Of a stretch of DNA of 64,000 bases, positions 1 through 9,565 are shown piece after piece; the stretch's first letter is position 1; the number at the start of each line of letters is the position of its first letter. Origin of the DNA: Pirellulales bacterium (GTDB lineage: Bacteria; Planctomycetota; Planctomycetia; Pirellulales; Lacipirellulaceae). The stretch is taken from assembly GCA_022448265.1 (NCBI GenBank), contig JAKVCC010000009.1, positions 83,137-147,136 on the forward strand, read 5' to 3'. The notes under the pieces were generated by a model that was given only the letters and a program-made list of their open reading frames with translations, made no database searches and was not told where the DNA came from. A program made the translations under genes and the position numbers.

Positions 1-1
1 C

Positions 2-616
2 CGTCGAAACTATTACCAGTTTCGCGACCGTGTCTACCAGGACTTGCGGAGTACCTTGCGTCAGATGCGTTTGAACGAGGTCAACTTTGAATTGCGGCGG
101 GCAGCTGTCCAAGTGGCCATCTCCCAAGTCGATTTGACTCAACTACGTCTCTCGGAACCTCCCAAGCCGGGTGAGACGTCGCAATTCGGCAGCACGACCG
201 CCCGCGACCTGGTGCAATCACTGTCTGATTTGCTCAATGTGCAAAACGATTTTCTCAGTGTTTGGGTCAACTACGAGGTGCAGCGGTTGAATCTAGAATT
301 CGACTTGGGCATCATGGAGCTGACTCCTCAAGGCCAGCGGATCGAGAATAGCATGCCATTGGAAACGTACTTGATCGACCTGCCGATCAATTCGGCCGAT
401 CTAGGATTGTCTGCGGAAGTGTGCGAGCGGGTTACCCTCGGAGAGGTGCATTCCGATTTTCACGAATCGGAACTCCTGCCGCCCCCGGCGGACCCAGACG
501 GTGATGGAACGGGCAGCAAGCTGACATTTCCCAGTGCAGAATCTATAATGAAAGCGGTCGGCGACGCAGATCTCAAGTTAAAGGATTCGTTGCGAGAAAA
601 CGCCCATGTTCAATAA
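2..616 (+). CDS. TolC-like outer-membrane efflux protein, C-terminal part
   Basis: The frame is open from the left edge (R-R-N-Y-Y-Q-F-R...), so the gene begins outside the window and only about 204 C-terminal residues are seen. The segment is mostly helical and charged. A stretch reading SDLLNVQNDFLSVWVNYEVQ resembles the last helical hairpin of TolC/OEP proteins. A TolC-type trimer would form the outer-membrane exit duct for the pump encoded next. The stop overlaps the start of the HlyD gene by 11 bp, consistent with an operon. Family assignment is by pattern and position; the membrane barrel part is not visible. Confidence 0.72.
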   Translation, partial: RRNYYQFRDRVYQDLRSTLRQMRLNEVNFELRRAAVQVAISQVDLTQLRLSEPPKPGETSQFGSTTARDLVQSLSDLLNVQNDFLSVWVNYEVQRLNLEFDLGIMELTPQGQRIENSMPLETYLIDLPINSADLGLSAEVCERVTLGEVHSDFHESELLPPPADPDGDGTGSKLTFPSAESIMKAVGDADLKLKDSLRENAHVQ

Positions 617-2159
617 CATTCATTTGTCGGTAGTGCGCCGAGGGGCGTTGCAGACGACTGTGCTTTTGCTGTTGCTGTTCGTTGGCCTCTTGATGGCCGG
701 GGGCTTTGCCTGGCGATGGAATGCACAAAGGAGCGACGATGGTAGTGGCGGCGCGATCTTGCATTCGGTAGGCCGCGACGTTTTTGTGCTGGCTGTTACC
801 GAACGGGGTGAAGTTCAATCAGCGGGTGTGACCGCCATTCGTTCCAGCGTTAAAAACAAGGGCACTTCGGGCTTAGCCATCATGCGGATCGCACCCGAGG
901 GAACGGAGGTAGGGGAAGGCGACTTTTTGGTTGAGCTGGACTCCTCGGCGCTCGAAGAAGAGCGGACTAGTCAGCGCATCAATCGCAATACAGTGGAATC
1001 GCGTGTGATTGAAGCGAAGAATGTCTACGAAACAGCCCTTATTACAGAACGCGAGTACTTGGAAGGCACCTACGTTCAGGAACGACAAACGATCGAGAGC
1101 GAAGTCTTTGTAGCGGAAGAAAACCTCAACCGGGCAAAGGAGTATTACGCGTACAGTAAGAAACTGGCGGTCAAAGGTTATGTCAACGAGTTGCAGTTGG
1201 AGGCCGATAAGTTTGCCGTCGACAAGTCAGTCAAAGAACTCGAGGCAGCGAAGACCAAGCTAAGAGTTCTCGACGAGTTCACAAAATTGAAGACGACCAA
1301 AGAGCTGGAAAGTAATATTCTCATCGCCCAGGCCAAGTGGGAAGCAGACAAGAATAGCTTTGAATTGGAAGAGGAAAAGCTGCGCGAGATTGAAGAGCAA
1401 ATTGCCCTGTGTACGATTCTGGCGCCTCGCGCCGGTATTGTTAAGTACGCCCACCAGCGCGATCGGCGTGGAAACAATGACTTTATTGTCGAAGAAGGGG
1501 CTGTCGTGCGAGAACGGCAGGAGATTATCCACCTTCCCGATCTGGGATCGATGCAGGTCGAAATCTTGATTAACGAGTCGCAAATCCAGTTTGTGACCGA
1601 GGGCATGCCGGCTAAAGTGGCTCCCATTGGCATGGGCGAATTAGAGCTGATGGGAGTGGTGGAGAGTCTCAGTGAGTATGCCGAGCCGAGTGGGTGGCGT
1701 AAGGCCAATGTCAAGGAATACAAGGCCTTCATAGAAATCGAGCACGCTCCGGCTGGAATGCGAGCTGGCATGACCGCTTCGGTCACGATCCAGTGCATGC
1801 GCATACCCAATGCCATGCTGGTACCCGTTCAGGCTGTATATGCGCACGGCCCGCAGTACTTCTGCCTGACGCACGACGAGGGAAAATGGCTGGCCAAAGA
1901 AGTCGTGTGTGGCGCGACCAATGACATGTTTTTTGTTGTCGAGAAAGGGCTGCAAGAGCGCGATCGGGTCGCGTTGAATCCTCGTCGCTATCTGAGCGAG
2001 GTTGAGTTGCCAGAATTGCCACCCGAACAGCAGCAGCGGGCTGTTCCCCAGGAAAAAAAAGTGGCTGAGCAGGCTGTGGCGGCGCGGGAGGTCGACGGGG
2101 CCGATGCCATCGATCTGGCTGGCTCTCAGGCGGCGAAAGCGGGTTGGCTGATCCGTTGA
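606..2159 (+). CDS. HlyD/MacA-type periplasmic adaptor subunit
   Basis: 517 residues. A single N-terminal membrane segment at about 16-36 is followed by a half lipoyl-like barrel (about 70-115), a long charged helical hairpin (about 115-260), the return barrel with APRAGIVKYA (about 280), and a beta-barrel/membrane-proximal part ending near 460. The last ~55 residues are a Gln/Ala-rich tail without homology I recognise. Such adaptors bridge an inner-membrane transporter and a TolC duct. The ATG overlaps the preceding stop by 11 bp and the ABC ATPase starts 2 bp after the stop, so the four genes are probably co-translated. Substrate unknown. Confidence 0.85.
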   Translation: MFNNIHLSVVRRGALQTTVLLLLLFVGLLMAGGFAWRWNAQRSDDGSGGAILHSVGRDVFVLAVTERGEVQSAGVTAIRSSVKNKGTSGLAIMRIAPEGTEVGEGDFLVELDSSALEEERTSQRINRNTVESRVIEAKNVYETALITEREYLEGTYVQERQTIESEVFVAEENLNRAKEYYAYSKKLAVKGYVNELQLEADKFAVDKSVKELEAAKTKLRVLDEFTKLKTTKELESNILIAQAKWEADKNSFELEEEKLREIEEQIALCTILAPRAGIVKYAHQRDRRGNNDFIVEEGAVVRERQEIIHLPDLGSMQVEILINESQIQFVTEGMPAKVAPIGMGELELMGVVESLSEYAEPSGWRKANVKEYKAFIEIEHAPAGMRAGMTASVTIQCMRIPNAMLVPVQAVYAHGPQYFCLTHDEGKWLAKEVVCGATNDMFFVVEKGLQERDRVALNPRRYLSEVELPELPPEQQQRAVPQEKKVAEQAVAAREVDGADAIDLAGSQAAKAGWLIR

Positions 2160-2161
2160 CC

Positions 2162-2860
2162 ATGCTTGGCCAAGCTGATTTTTCTGCCCGCGTCCAGGAC
2201 ATGCACAAGGATTATGTTCTGGGTGGCGAGACGGTACGTGCGCTGCGCGGCGTAACGTTCGATGTCCCCACAGGCGACTACATATCGATAATGGGCTCTT
2301 CCGGATCCGGGAAGAGCACATTACTCAACCTGCTTGGCTGTCTCGATCGTCCCACTTCCGGACGTTTTCTGTTGGGCGGGGACGACGTTTCCCGATTCAG
2401 CGACGATGAGCTTGCCGAGATCCGGGCTAAGCGAATCGGCTTTGTCTTTCAGTCGTATAATTTGTTGCCGGCACTTTCCGTCTTGGAAAATATCGAAGTG
2501 CCGCTTTACTACAGTGGTCGACGAACACCCCGGGCGCGCAGGCAGTGTCTAGAACTGGCTGAAAAAGTTGGTCTCGGAGATCGCCTGGATCACCGTCCGG
2601 CGCAGCTGTCCGGTGGTCAGCAGCAGCGCGTTGCCATCGCCCGCAGCTTGGTCAACGACCCGCGCTTTATTCTGGCCGACGAGCCGACTGGCAATCTCGA
2701 CTCGACAACGACGTGCGAAATCTTGGAATTGTTGGGCGGTTTAAGCAGCGAGGGCCGCACGATTATTCTGGTCACGCACGAGCATGATGTTGCGGAGCAG
2801 ACCCAGCGCACCATCGTCTTGCGAGACGGGAAGATTTTATCAGACGAAAGGCGCCGGTGA
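2162..2860 (+). CDS. MacB/LolD-type ABC transporter ATP-binding protein
   Basis: 232 residues from ATG 2162, which lies 2 bp after the adaptor stop; an in-frame TTG at 2144 would add six residues. Walker A is GSSGSGKST, the Q-loop is QSYNLLP, the signature is LSGGQQQR, Walker B is FILADEPTGNLD and the switch His is in VTHEHD, so all catalytic parts are present. These ATPases power MacB-like mechanotransmission rather than classic import. The stop overlaps the permease start (TGATG), consistent with translational coupling. Confidence 0.93.
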   Translation: MLGQADFSARVQDMHKDYVLGGETVRALRGVTFDVPTGDYISIMGSSGSGKSTLLNLLGCLDRPTSGRFLLGGDDVSRFSDDELAEIRAKRIGFVFQSYNLLPALSVLENIEVPLYYSGRRTPRARRQCLELAEKVGLGDRLDHRPAQLSGGQQQRVAIARSLVNDPRFILADEPTGNLDSTTTCEILELLGGLSSEGRTIILVTHEHDVAEQTQRTIVLRDGKILSDERRR

Positions 2861-4170
2861 TGACAACCTGGTTGCGAACCATTCAACTGAGTGTCAAGAA
2901 CCTGCTGCTGCACCCGCTACGTTCAGCTCTGACTGTACTCGGGATCTTGATTGGCGTTGCGAGCGTGATCTGGCTGTTGGCGATCGGCGAAGGTATAGGC
3001 CAAAAGGCACAAGAACAGATCGCGAGCCTTGGAGCGCAGAATATTATCGTTCGCACCATCAAGCCCTCGAGTGATGAGGTGGCCGACGGCGGCTATGGGC
3101 TCACGCGCAATGATTATGTTTGCCTGGTGGCGACGGTTCCCACGATCGACGAGGCCTTTCCGATTCGTGTGCTTTCCCAGGAATTTCGTTTTAAGACGCG
3201 GCATTTTGAAGGCCGTTTGGTTGGTTGCACACCGGGATATGCCGAGGTGACAGCTTTGAAACAGGACCAAGGCCGATTTATTACCGACGCGGATCTCGAC
3301 GGTGAACGTAACTATTGCGTGCTGGCCGCTGAATCGGCTGTGAAACTCTTTCCCGGTGGTGACGCTGTGGGGAAAAAGATCATGATTGACAAAGAGTTTT
3401 ACGTCGTCGTCGGCGTCATGGTTTCGCGGGCCCCGTCCGCAGGTATTGGTGGATCGCTTGCCGCAGAGGATTATTCACGCGATGTCTATGTGCCGATCAC
3501 AACACTATGGCGCCGCATCGGCGACATGACAATTGTTACCAAACCCGGCCAGTTTCAACGCGATATTCAAGAAATTAGTCAAATTACCCTCCGCGTCGAT
3601 CAGCCGAGCCACGTTTTGCAGACGGCCGACATCATTCGCAACACCCTTGCTCAATCACACACCCTTGCCGACTTTGGTGTGACGGTACCGCTGGAACTGA
3701 TCGAACAAGCGAACACGACGCGACTCATGTTTATTTTGTTTTTGGGGATGATTGCTGCTGTTTCGCTGGTCGTCGGTGGGATCGGCATCATGAATATTAT
3801 GCTCGCTACCGTTACGGAGCGTACCCACGAAATAGGCATCCGCCGCGCGCTGGGAGCCAAGCGGGGCGACATTACTAGACAGTTCCTGGCGGAGAGTACC
3901 GTCCTCTCGGTGGCGGGAGGCATGCTCGGTATTCTCTGCGGCCTTGCTTGCCGGCCGCTATCCGCATTGATACGCAGTGCCCTTGAACGCTGGTTTCCCG
4001 TCCACATGGAAAGTTTGCCAGATCTGATTCGTACCGTTCAACCCGTGGTGGTAAATTGGTCCATCCCCTTGGCGTTTACAATTTCGATCCTTGTGGGAAT
4101 CTTTTTCGGTGTCTACCCAGCCCTCCGCGCAGCAAGCCTGGATCCCATCGAAGCCCTGCGACACGAATAG
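2860..4170 (+). CDS. MacB-like ABC transporter permease (FtsX/MacB_PCD family)
   Basis: About 436 residues; ATG 2860 overlaps the ATPase stop by 1 bp (a GTG at 2857 is also possible). One membrane helix lies near residues 22-42, then a large periplasmic core domain (about 45-275), then three C-terminal helices (about 285-310, 340-365, 400-425) typical of FtsX-like permeases. The motif HEIGIRRALGAKRGDI after the second helix is characteristic of MacB and FtsX proteins. With the upstream adaptor and TolC-like protein it completes a tripartite efflux or secretion pump. Typical substrates of the family are macrolides, lipoproteins or peptides; nothing here decides which. Confidence 0.92.
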   Translation: MTTWLRTIQLSVKNLLLHPLRSALTVLGILIGVASVIWLLAIGEGIGQKAQEQIASLGAQNIIVRTIKPSSDEVADGGYGLTRNDYVCLVATVPTIDEAFPIRVLSQEFRFKTRHFEGRLVGCTPGYAEVTALKQDQGRFITDADLDGERNYCVLAAESAVKLFPGGDAVGKKIMIDKEFYVVVGVMVSRAPSAGIGGSLAAEDYSRDVYVPITTLWRRIGDMTIVTKPGQFQRDIQEISQITLRVDQPSHVLQTADIIRNTLAQSHTLADFGVTVPLELIEQANTTRLMFILFLGMIAAVSLVVGGIGIMNIMLATVTERTHEIGIRRALGAKRGDITRQFLAESTVLSVAGGMLGILCGLACRPLSALIRSALERWFPVHMESLPDLIRTVQPVVVNWSIPLAFTISILVGIFFGVYPALRAASLDPIEALRHE

Positions 4171-4255
4171 CAACGGGCTAGGAACCGGCTGATCATACGA
4201 AAAAAGCGGTCATCCTACACGTCCCGATTGATCACTTTGTAGCGGTTGAGGATTG

Positions 4256-4525
4256 TCAGTGCTGCTCGGCATGGTTCGCGTCTTCATAACCTGCCAGTCG
4301 GCTGCAAATCGACTGCCGCCGTAACAGCAGAAGCTGGTGTTGTTTGTTGCTACCGATTCGAATTCCCTGGAACGTGTCTTGAACCATTCCAGTTAGCGCA
4401 AACGCTTCATCAAGTTTGCGGTAGGCGAGCAGCTTGGCGTTAGTTGTGATTTGGCTGCCTAAGAAATTTGCCCTCAAGCGGCTGTCAAAACGGATTCGCA
4501 AAGTATCGTTTTTTGCGTCATCCAT
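4256..4525 (-). pseudogene. IS1380-type transposase, N-terminal remnant
   Basis: 89 codons from ATG 4525. The product begins with a segment like the start of IS1380-family transposases (LRIRFDSRLRANFLG followed by QITTNAKLLAYRKLDEAFALT) and ends soon after SRLAGYEDANHAEQH, where the family normally continues (AGYED-N-DAE-L...) for about 350 more residues. The DDE catalytic core is therefore missing. No paired terminal inverted repeats were found. It lies between the efflux operon and the cyclophilin gene and looks like an old truncated insertion. Family call is from memory of the AGYED motif. Confidence 0.6.
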
Positions 4526-4563
4526 TGAGTTTTCCTGTCACTGTGGCATGAAATGTGTCAAAT

Positions 4564-4581
4564 CCCTTTGTTATCAAAGGG
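4564..4581. repeat. Perfect 7-bp inverted repeat, 4-nt loop
   Basis: CCCTTTG at 4564-4570 pairs with CAAAGGG at 4575-4581 around TTAT. It lies about 60 bp past the stop of the minus-strand cyclophilin gene and about 40 bp upstream of the transposase remnant. It might act as a transcript end for the cyclophilin gene or belong to the old IS end. No strong T-tract follows on either strand, so a terminator role is weak. Confidence 0.3.
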
Positions 4582-4639
4582 TTGCCGCAAAAGCACATGC
4601 CAAAGTGGGGTAACTCATCTGGAAATGCGTGTTGACTCC

Positions 4640-5074
4640 TTACTCATCTGCAATCACGAGCTTCTCAATCTTGTCGCCCTGTGCGATCGCGTTGACCACG
4701 TCTTGCCCGTCGCCAATGACTTTGCCAAAGACGGAATGCTTGCCGTCGAGCCAGGGAGTAGCGACATGGGTGATAAAAAATTGGGATCCGTTGGTGTTGG
4801 GGCCCGCGTTGGCCATCGACAAGATCCCGGGGCCGTCATGTTTGAGATCGGGATGAAATTCGTCCTCGAACTGATATCCGGGGCCGCCCGACCCGGTGCC
4901 GTCTGGACAGCCCCCTTGCACCATGAAGTCGTCGATGACGCGGTGAAACGTCAGGCCATCGTAAAATCCGTCGCTGGCGAGTTTCTCAAAATTGGCGACG
5001 GTCTTGGATGTTTTGTCGGCGAACAATTCCAGGCGAATCTCGCCTTTGGTGGTGGTCACTGTGGCAACTTTCAT
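4640..5074 (-). CDS. Peptidyl-prolyl cis-trans isomerase, cyclophilin type
   Basis: 144 residues, close to the small single-domain bacterial cyclophilins. The core motif [25 protein letters not shown] holds the catalytic Arg and the Gln of the active site, and [13 protein letters not shown] and [11 protein letters not shown] are the usual later motifs. No signal peptide is visible, so it is probably cytoplasmic. It catalyses proline isomerisation during protein folding. It stands alone: a 225 bp gap separates it from the LptF/G-like gene upstream. Confidence 0.95.
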   Translation of the reverse strand: MKVATVTTTKGEIRLELFADKTSKTVANFEKLASDGFYDGLTFHRVIDDFMVQGGCPDGTGSGGPGYQFEDEFHPDLKHDGPGILSMANAGPNTNGSQFFITHVATPWLDGKHSVFGKVIGDGQDVVNAIAQGDKIEKLVIADE

Positions 5075-5299
5075 GGCGATAGACTTTCCAGTTTTGGGTC
5101 GAAGAAGAATTGAGGGTAAAACGTAGACCGGACAGTGGTGCTACGCCAGGATGGCAGGCTGATCACATTTTTGCAACCTCGGAGAGCACCGTGGGGCGAA
5201 GTGTGAGCGGGCAAGACGCGAGGATCCAGGCCCACAAGGGTCGACTGGCGCAATGCCTACAAATGTCGTCTCCTTCTCGCGCGCCGCTTCCCACTCCTT

Positions 5300-6430
5300 T
5301 TATGTCTGCAACGTTCGGCTCATTCCCACAGCAATCGGCAAAAAGACCAGGATCGGTAGCCAGGCAGCCAGTGTGGGGCGCAGCAGGCTGAGCCCGCCTA
5401 AGGACTGACAAGTCAGGATGACTAGAGAAAATGTTACGGCGACTAGCAGGCAAATTCCGATCGACAAAAATACATTGCGCTGCCGGCGCGAAAACATCAG
5501 CGGTAATCCGAGCATCAGTAGAGTTGTGTCGGTGAATGGTTGCATTAGACGGGAATGCACGGCGACGCGCACGTGGGCGTCCACGTCGGTGGTTGGATCG
5601 TTCAATTCGGTGACGATTTCGCGGGTCGAAGCATGCTGATGCCAGGACGAACCTTTGGCCAAACGTTCGAACGGCAATCCCGACACAACAAACGCTTGCC
5701 CGGGCTCAAGCCAAGGTGCGTCCATCGAAGTTAGCAGAATGGGTTGATCTTGCAATGCAAGTGAGCGTCGCGCATCGATCTTTGTGGGAGAGCTAACCTG
5801 ATCGAGCAAGTAGCCTGCGGGGTGCTCCGGATTTGCGTCCAAATAGAATGCGTGTTCAGCGGCTAGCTGCTTACCGTAGCGGGCGAGTCGGTTGGGCAAT
5901 ACAAACATAGGATTGTTGATCTGCCTTGAATGGGCCACCAGAGCCTCGCCACCAATGTGAATGTCATTGGTGTCGAAACGCGCCTCCAAGTCGCGCGGCA
6001 TCATTCCATCGAGGTCTTTCGTGTTGCGGTTGAGTTCTTCCCGAAAGTTGGGAATAAGAATCTCGCGATTGGCAACACCCAGCATGCTTACCGATATCGC
6101 CGCGCAGACCAACGGAATCGCTATCCGCGTTTTGGATACTCCGGCAGCTAGCATGGCCGTCATTTCCTGGTGCCGTTGGAGCCAGGTGACCGTGAACATG
6201 GCTGCGATCATTGCCAAAATGCCGCCTGTATCATCAAAAAAGTTGAGCGACTGGTAGGCGTAATACTTGCAGATAACGTTGAGTAGGTCGCCGCTTTCTT
6301 CGGCGTGTTTAGAAAATCTGTCCAAATGTCCAAAGGCGTCTATGACAACGTACAGCCCCATCAGGCTGAGAAAGCAAATCGCAAAGACTTGCATGAAATG
6401 CCGCAACAGGTAACGGTCGAGGATTTTCAT
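5300..6430 (-). CDS. LptF/LptG family permease (YjgP/YjgQ)
   Basis: 376 residues from ATG 6430 (MKILDRYLLRHF, the usual LptF/G opening). A longer frame to 6481 adds 17 unlikely residues. There are three N-terminal helices (about 10-32, 60-80, 100-120), a periplasmic jellyroll domain (about 125-275) and three C-terminal helices (about 285-370). These proteins form the inner-membrane core of the lipopolysaccharide extractor LptB2FG and pull LPS toward the outer membrane. Its presence supports a Gram-negative type outer membrane. The partner permease and LptB are not in the window. It is divergent from comF across a 171 bp gap. Confidence 0.88.
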   Translation of the reverse strand: MKILDRYLLRHFMQVFAICFLSLMGLYVVIDAFGHLDRFSKHAEESGDLLNVICKYYAYQSLNFFDDTGGILAMIAAMFTVTWLQRHQEMTAMLAAGVSKTRIAIPLVCAAISVSMLGVANREILIPNFREELNRNTKDLDGMMPRDLEARFDTNDIHIGGEALVAHSRQINNPMFVLPNRLARYGKQLAAEHAFYLDANPEHPAGYLLDQVSSPTKIDARRSLALQDQPILLTSMDAPWLEPGQAFVVSGLPFERLAKGSSWHQHASTREIVTELNDPTTDVDAHVRVAVHSRLMQPFTDTTLLMLGLPLMFSRRQRNVFLSIGICLLVAVTFSLVILTCQSLGGLSLLRPTLAAWLPILVFLPIAVGMSRTLQT

Positions 6431-6601
6431 GCGCAGATCGCGGGAGCGGCCGGAGTAGGATGGCAGAACTTTCGGTGGCAAAGACTACAGACGACCGTTT
6501 GCCAGGGTCAAGGGACAGTTGGTCACTGCCCATTCATGCTAGCATCGGCTATAGTGTTGAGCTCCCTTTCACTGACTGGTCGTCGTGTAGGAATCGCGCC
6601 T

Positions 6602-7366
6602 ATGTTGGCTCTGTTAAAGACAGGTGCAAGTTGGCTTGGTGCGATTGGTAGGGGAGCGCAAGAGCTTCTTTTTCCGCTGACCTGCATCGCTTGTCGTGCC
6701 GAATTGATGCCAAGCAGTGCGCATCGAGGTTTTTGCGAGGAGTGTGTCAACGACTTGCCGCTGGTCCGTTGGCCGGTTTGTCAGCGGTGTGCAGCTCGTG
6801 TTCCTGAATTGCCCAAGAACGTCGCATCGTGCAGTCGGTGCGAGCGCGGAACGCTGGCCTTTGATCGCGTCATCTGCTTGGGCAGCTATGATGGCTTGCT
6901 ACGCGATCTGGTGCTGCGGATGAAAAAGGATCGGGGGGAACTGTTGGCCTCTGCGCTAGGTGGACTGGTCCATTCCCACCTGAGCGAGACACTCAGATCG
7001 TTGCCACTTGACGGGATCGTGCCGATACCCATGCCATTCTGGCGCCGCATGGTGCGGGGCACAAATCCGCCCGCCGCCTTGGCCACTGTGCTCAGCCGCC
7101 AGCTGGCCGTTCCGGCCTTTACGGGCCTGCTCAAAAAGTCCCCTAAGGCGAGTCCGCAGCTGGGTTTATCGCGAGCTGGACGATTTCGAAATATTCAGGG
7201 CCAGATCAGCGCAGACGCGGGCTATTCTTTAGAGGACGCGCACTTGCTCTTGGTTGACGACGTATTGACTACAGGCGCTACGTGTAGTGAAGCTGCCAAA
7301 GTCCTTAAACGTTGCGGAGCAAGCAAAGTGACCGTGTTGGTCATTGGGCGCACACCGAACTACTAG
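6602..7366 (+). CDS. comF: ComF family phosphoribosyltransferase-like protein
   Basis: 254 residues from ATG 6602; the frame is open upstream to 6305, but that part overlaps the divergent gene and shows no homology. The N-terminus has four Cys pairs (CIAC, CEEC, CQRC, CSRC; about 22-80), the ComF zinc-binding region. The C-terminal half is a PRTase fold with the PRPP loop LLVDDVLTTGAT (about 217-228). ComF proteins act in DNA uptake for competence, but the family is widespread in bacteria not known to be competent, so the exact role is open. Confidence 0.9.
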   Translation: MLALLKTGASWLGAIGRGAQELLFPLTCIACRAELMPSSAHRGFCEECVNDLPLVRWPVCQRCAARVPELPKNVASCSRCERGTLAFDRVICLGSYDGLLRDLVLRMKKDRGELLASALGGLVHSHLSETLRSLPLDGIVPIPMPFWRRMVRGTNPPAALATVLSRQLAVPAFTGLLKKSPKASPQLGLSRAGRFRNIQGQISADAGYSLEDAHLLLVDDVLTTGATCSEAAKVLKRCGASKVTVLVIGRTPNY

Positions 7367-7553
7367 AACTAGTTTCAAGCCCCGGATTTTGGGCGAACGA
7401 TTCTTCGTGATCTTGTGACTGACGGACCGTCTTGTCATTGGTTTTCGACGATCCAATTCGTCTGATATTATGGTCGTGACGCGACCCATCGCAGGGTTTA
7501 GGAATTGCACTTCGTCTTGCCACAGTGGCTTTGAAGACGCAGAATAGTTGCCC

Positions 7554-8513
7554 ATGGACATTCCCGAAGCAAAGACTGGCAAGAAGCGGCGTGCGCTCGA
7601 TCCTTTCCGTCGTGCCGTGCTGCGCGGTTTGGCCGTCCTCTTGCCGCCGCTACTTACGATTGTGATCTTGCTCTGGGTGGGCAACACGGTTGCGAATTAC
7701 TTGCTGGAGCCTTTCGAAGGCTTTGCCCGCCGGTTGCTCCTGGCCCACTTCCAAAGCGAAATCGTCTCGACGGATAGTCTCCCTCCCGATCAGATTGGTG
7801 ACCGTAGTTCCGAGGCGCTGGCGCTGCCGTTTCAGCGAATCGAAGACGGCTTTGCGGTGCCAACCGACTACGTCAACTTCGTCCGCCGGGAAACAGGCAG
7901 GCCTTTACCGCCGACAGCAAATGAACTGGTCAAGGCGTATGTCGAGTGTCGTTTCTTGCGCCGGCACATCGTCATTCCAATCTTTTTATGCGTCTTCATC
8001 CTGGTCCTGTATTTGCTGGGGAAATTCCTGGCGGCCGGCGTGGGCCGATTTTTTTGGATGCAGTTCGAACGCATTATTAATCGTTTGCCACTGATAAGAA
8101 ACGTTTATTCCTCGGTCAAACAGGTGACCGACTTCATGTTCAGTGAACGCGAAATCGAATACACACGCGTGGTGGCTATTGAGTATCCCAGAAAGGGGAT
8201 TTGGACCTTGGCGATGGTTACCGGTGAGAGCCTGCTTGACGTTCGCTGCGCAGCCAATGAACCTGTTCTCTCAGTGCTTGTGCCGACTTCGCCGATGCCG
8301 TTTACCGGGTTTACCGTCACCGTGAAAAAGAGCGAGACGGTGGACCTTAATATTACCATTGACCAGGCATTTCAGTTTATTGTCAGTTGCGGCGTTGTTG
8401 TCCCGCCTCAGCAGATTGCCGAGGCACTGGCCGACCGCGACCGGGTACTCCCAGGCGTGTCGTCGCTGGCAAGTTCGCAGCGGGAGTTGGGGGCGTCGCA
8501 GGGTGAATCCTGA
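7554..8513 (+). CDS. DUF502 family membrane protein
   Basis: 319 residues from ATG 7554 (an in-frame TTG at 7548 is less likely). A hydrophobic helix at about 25-50 (GLAVLLPPLLTIVILLWVG) and a second at about 140-165 match DUF502 proteins, as does the segment RLPLIRNVYSSVKQVTDF after the second helix. A longer-than-usual loop (about 60-135) separates the helices. Function of the family is unknown. It lies between comF and hemC, all on the plus strand, with gaps of 187 and 134 bp. Confidence 0.85.
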   Translation: MDIPEAKTGKKRRALDPFRRAVLRGLAVLLPPLLTIVILLWVGNTVANYLLEPFEGFARRLLLAHFQSEIVSTDSLPPDQIGDRSSEALALPFQRIEDGFAVPTDYVNFVRRETGRPLPPTANELVKAYVECRFLRRHIVIPIFLCVFILVLYLLGKFLAAGVGRFFWMQFERIINRLPLIRNVYSSVKQVTDFMFSEREIEYTRVVAIEYPRKGIWTLAMVTGESLLDVRCAANEPVLSVLVPTSPMPFTGFTVTVKKSETVDLNITIDQAFQFIVSCGVVVPPQQIAEALADRDRVLPGVSSLASSQRELGASQGES

Positions 8514-8647
8514 TTCGGGCGGGCCCTATGGGCCGGATCCTTTACCCAGGTTTGCGGTTGCGCAACAATTGCCTCTGCTATCGGAAGAGTCTACGGTGAT
8601 GACTGGTTTCGCGAGTCCCCCTTTCGAGTTCCCTTTCTGAGGTCATA

Positions 8648-9565
8648 GTGACCATCGCCCCGCTACGTATCGGAACGCGCGCCAGTCAGTTGGCCCAATG
8701 GCAGGCCCATTGGGTTGCCCAGCGTCTAGGCCAACAGGGAATCGGCGCCGAGTTGGTTGAGATTTCTACTACTGGTGATCGGCAGCAAAGCGATCCCATC
8801 GCTGAATTGGGACAGCCCGGAGTCTTTACCAAAGAAATCCAGGCAGCTGTACTGGATGGGCGCGTGGATGTGGCAGTGCATAGTCTCAAGGACCTGCCCA
8901 CCGAGACAACAGCCGGTTTAACGTTGGCTGCTGTGCCGTCGCGTGCGGTGGCCAGCGATGCCTTAGTCACCCGTCTCGCCTCGACACTCGCCGGGCTGCC
9001 GCGGGGGGCGCGGGTGGGTACTGGCAGCGTGCGTCGTCATGCCCAACTTCAACACCTGCGCGCCGACCTCCAGATTGTCCCGATTCGTGGTAACGTCGAC
9101 ACCCGCTTGCGCAAGCTGGACGAGGGCGAGTACGATGCGCTCATTCTCGCTGCTGCTGGCCTGATGCGATTGGGCCTCGACGATCGAATCACCGAACTAC
9201 TTGAGCCGCCGCGTATGTTGCCGGCGGCCGGGCAAGGGGCGCTGGGGATTGAATGTCGCGACCAGGACGCTACCGTGCGGGAGAGCCTTGCTCAGCTCGA
9301 CGACGATTCATCCCGCCAGACCACTGCCTCCGAACGAGCGATGTTGGCACGACTCCATGGCGGCTGTTCGGCACCGGTAGGGGCCTGGGGGCGGTTAGAA
9401 TGCGGTCGATTGGTTCTCGATGGGCTGGTGGCCAACCCGGCTGGAACACAAGTCTTGCGGGCTTCGGCCACGGGCAGTTTGGCGGCGGCGATTAGCGTGG
9501 GGCAAGAAGTTGCCGAGCAATTGCTAAGCCAGGGAGCGGCGGAGATTATTGGCGCGACGAGGTAA
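8648..9565 (+). CDS. hemC: Hydroxymethylbilane synthase (porphobilinogen deaminase)
   Basis: 305 residues, normal length, starting at GTG 8648. It polymerises four porphobilinogen units to hydroxymethylbilane in haem and chlorin synthesis. Visible motifs are RIGTRASQLAQWQA at the N-terminus, GVFTKEIQ and DVAVHSLKDLP, RRHAQLQHLRADL with the substrate-binding arginines, and HGGCSAPVGA, whose Cys (about 244) carries the dipyrromethane cofactor. No other haem gene lies next to it. Confidence 0.97.
   Translation: MTIAPLRIGTRASQLAQWQAHWVAQRLGQQGIGAELVEISTTGDRQQSDPIAELGQPGVFTKEIQAAVLDGRVDVAVHSLKDLPTETTAGLTLAAVPSRAVASDALVTRLASTLAGLPRGARVGTGSVRRHAQLQHLRADLQIVPIRGNVDTRLRKLDEGEYDALILAAAGLMRLGLDDRITELLEPPRMLPAAGQGALGIECRDQDATVRESLAQLDDDSSRQTTASERAMLARLHGGCSAPVGAWGRLECGRLVLDGLVANPAGTQVLRASATGSLAAAISVGQEVAEQLLSQGAAEIIGATR

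Noticed and set aside
1641-2321. 226-codon minus-strand frame across the HlyD-ABC junction
   Set aside because: It overlaps two well-supported genes and its product is basic and His-rich with no motif.
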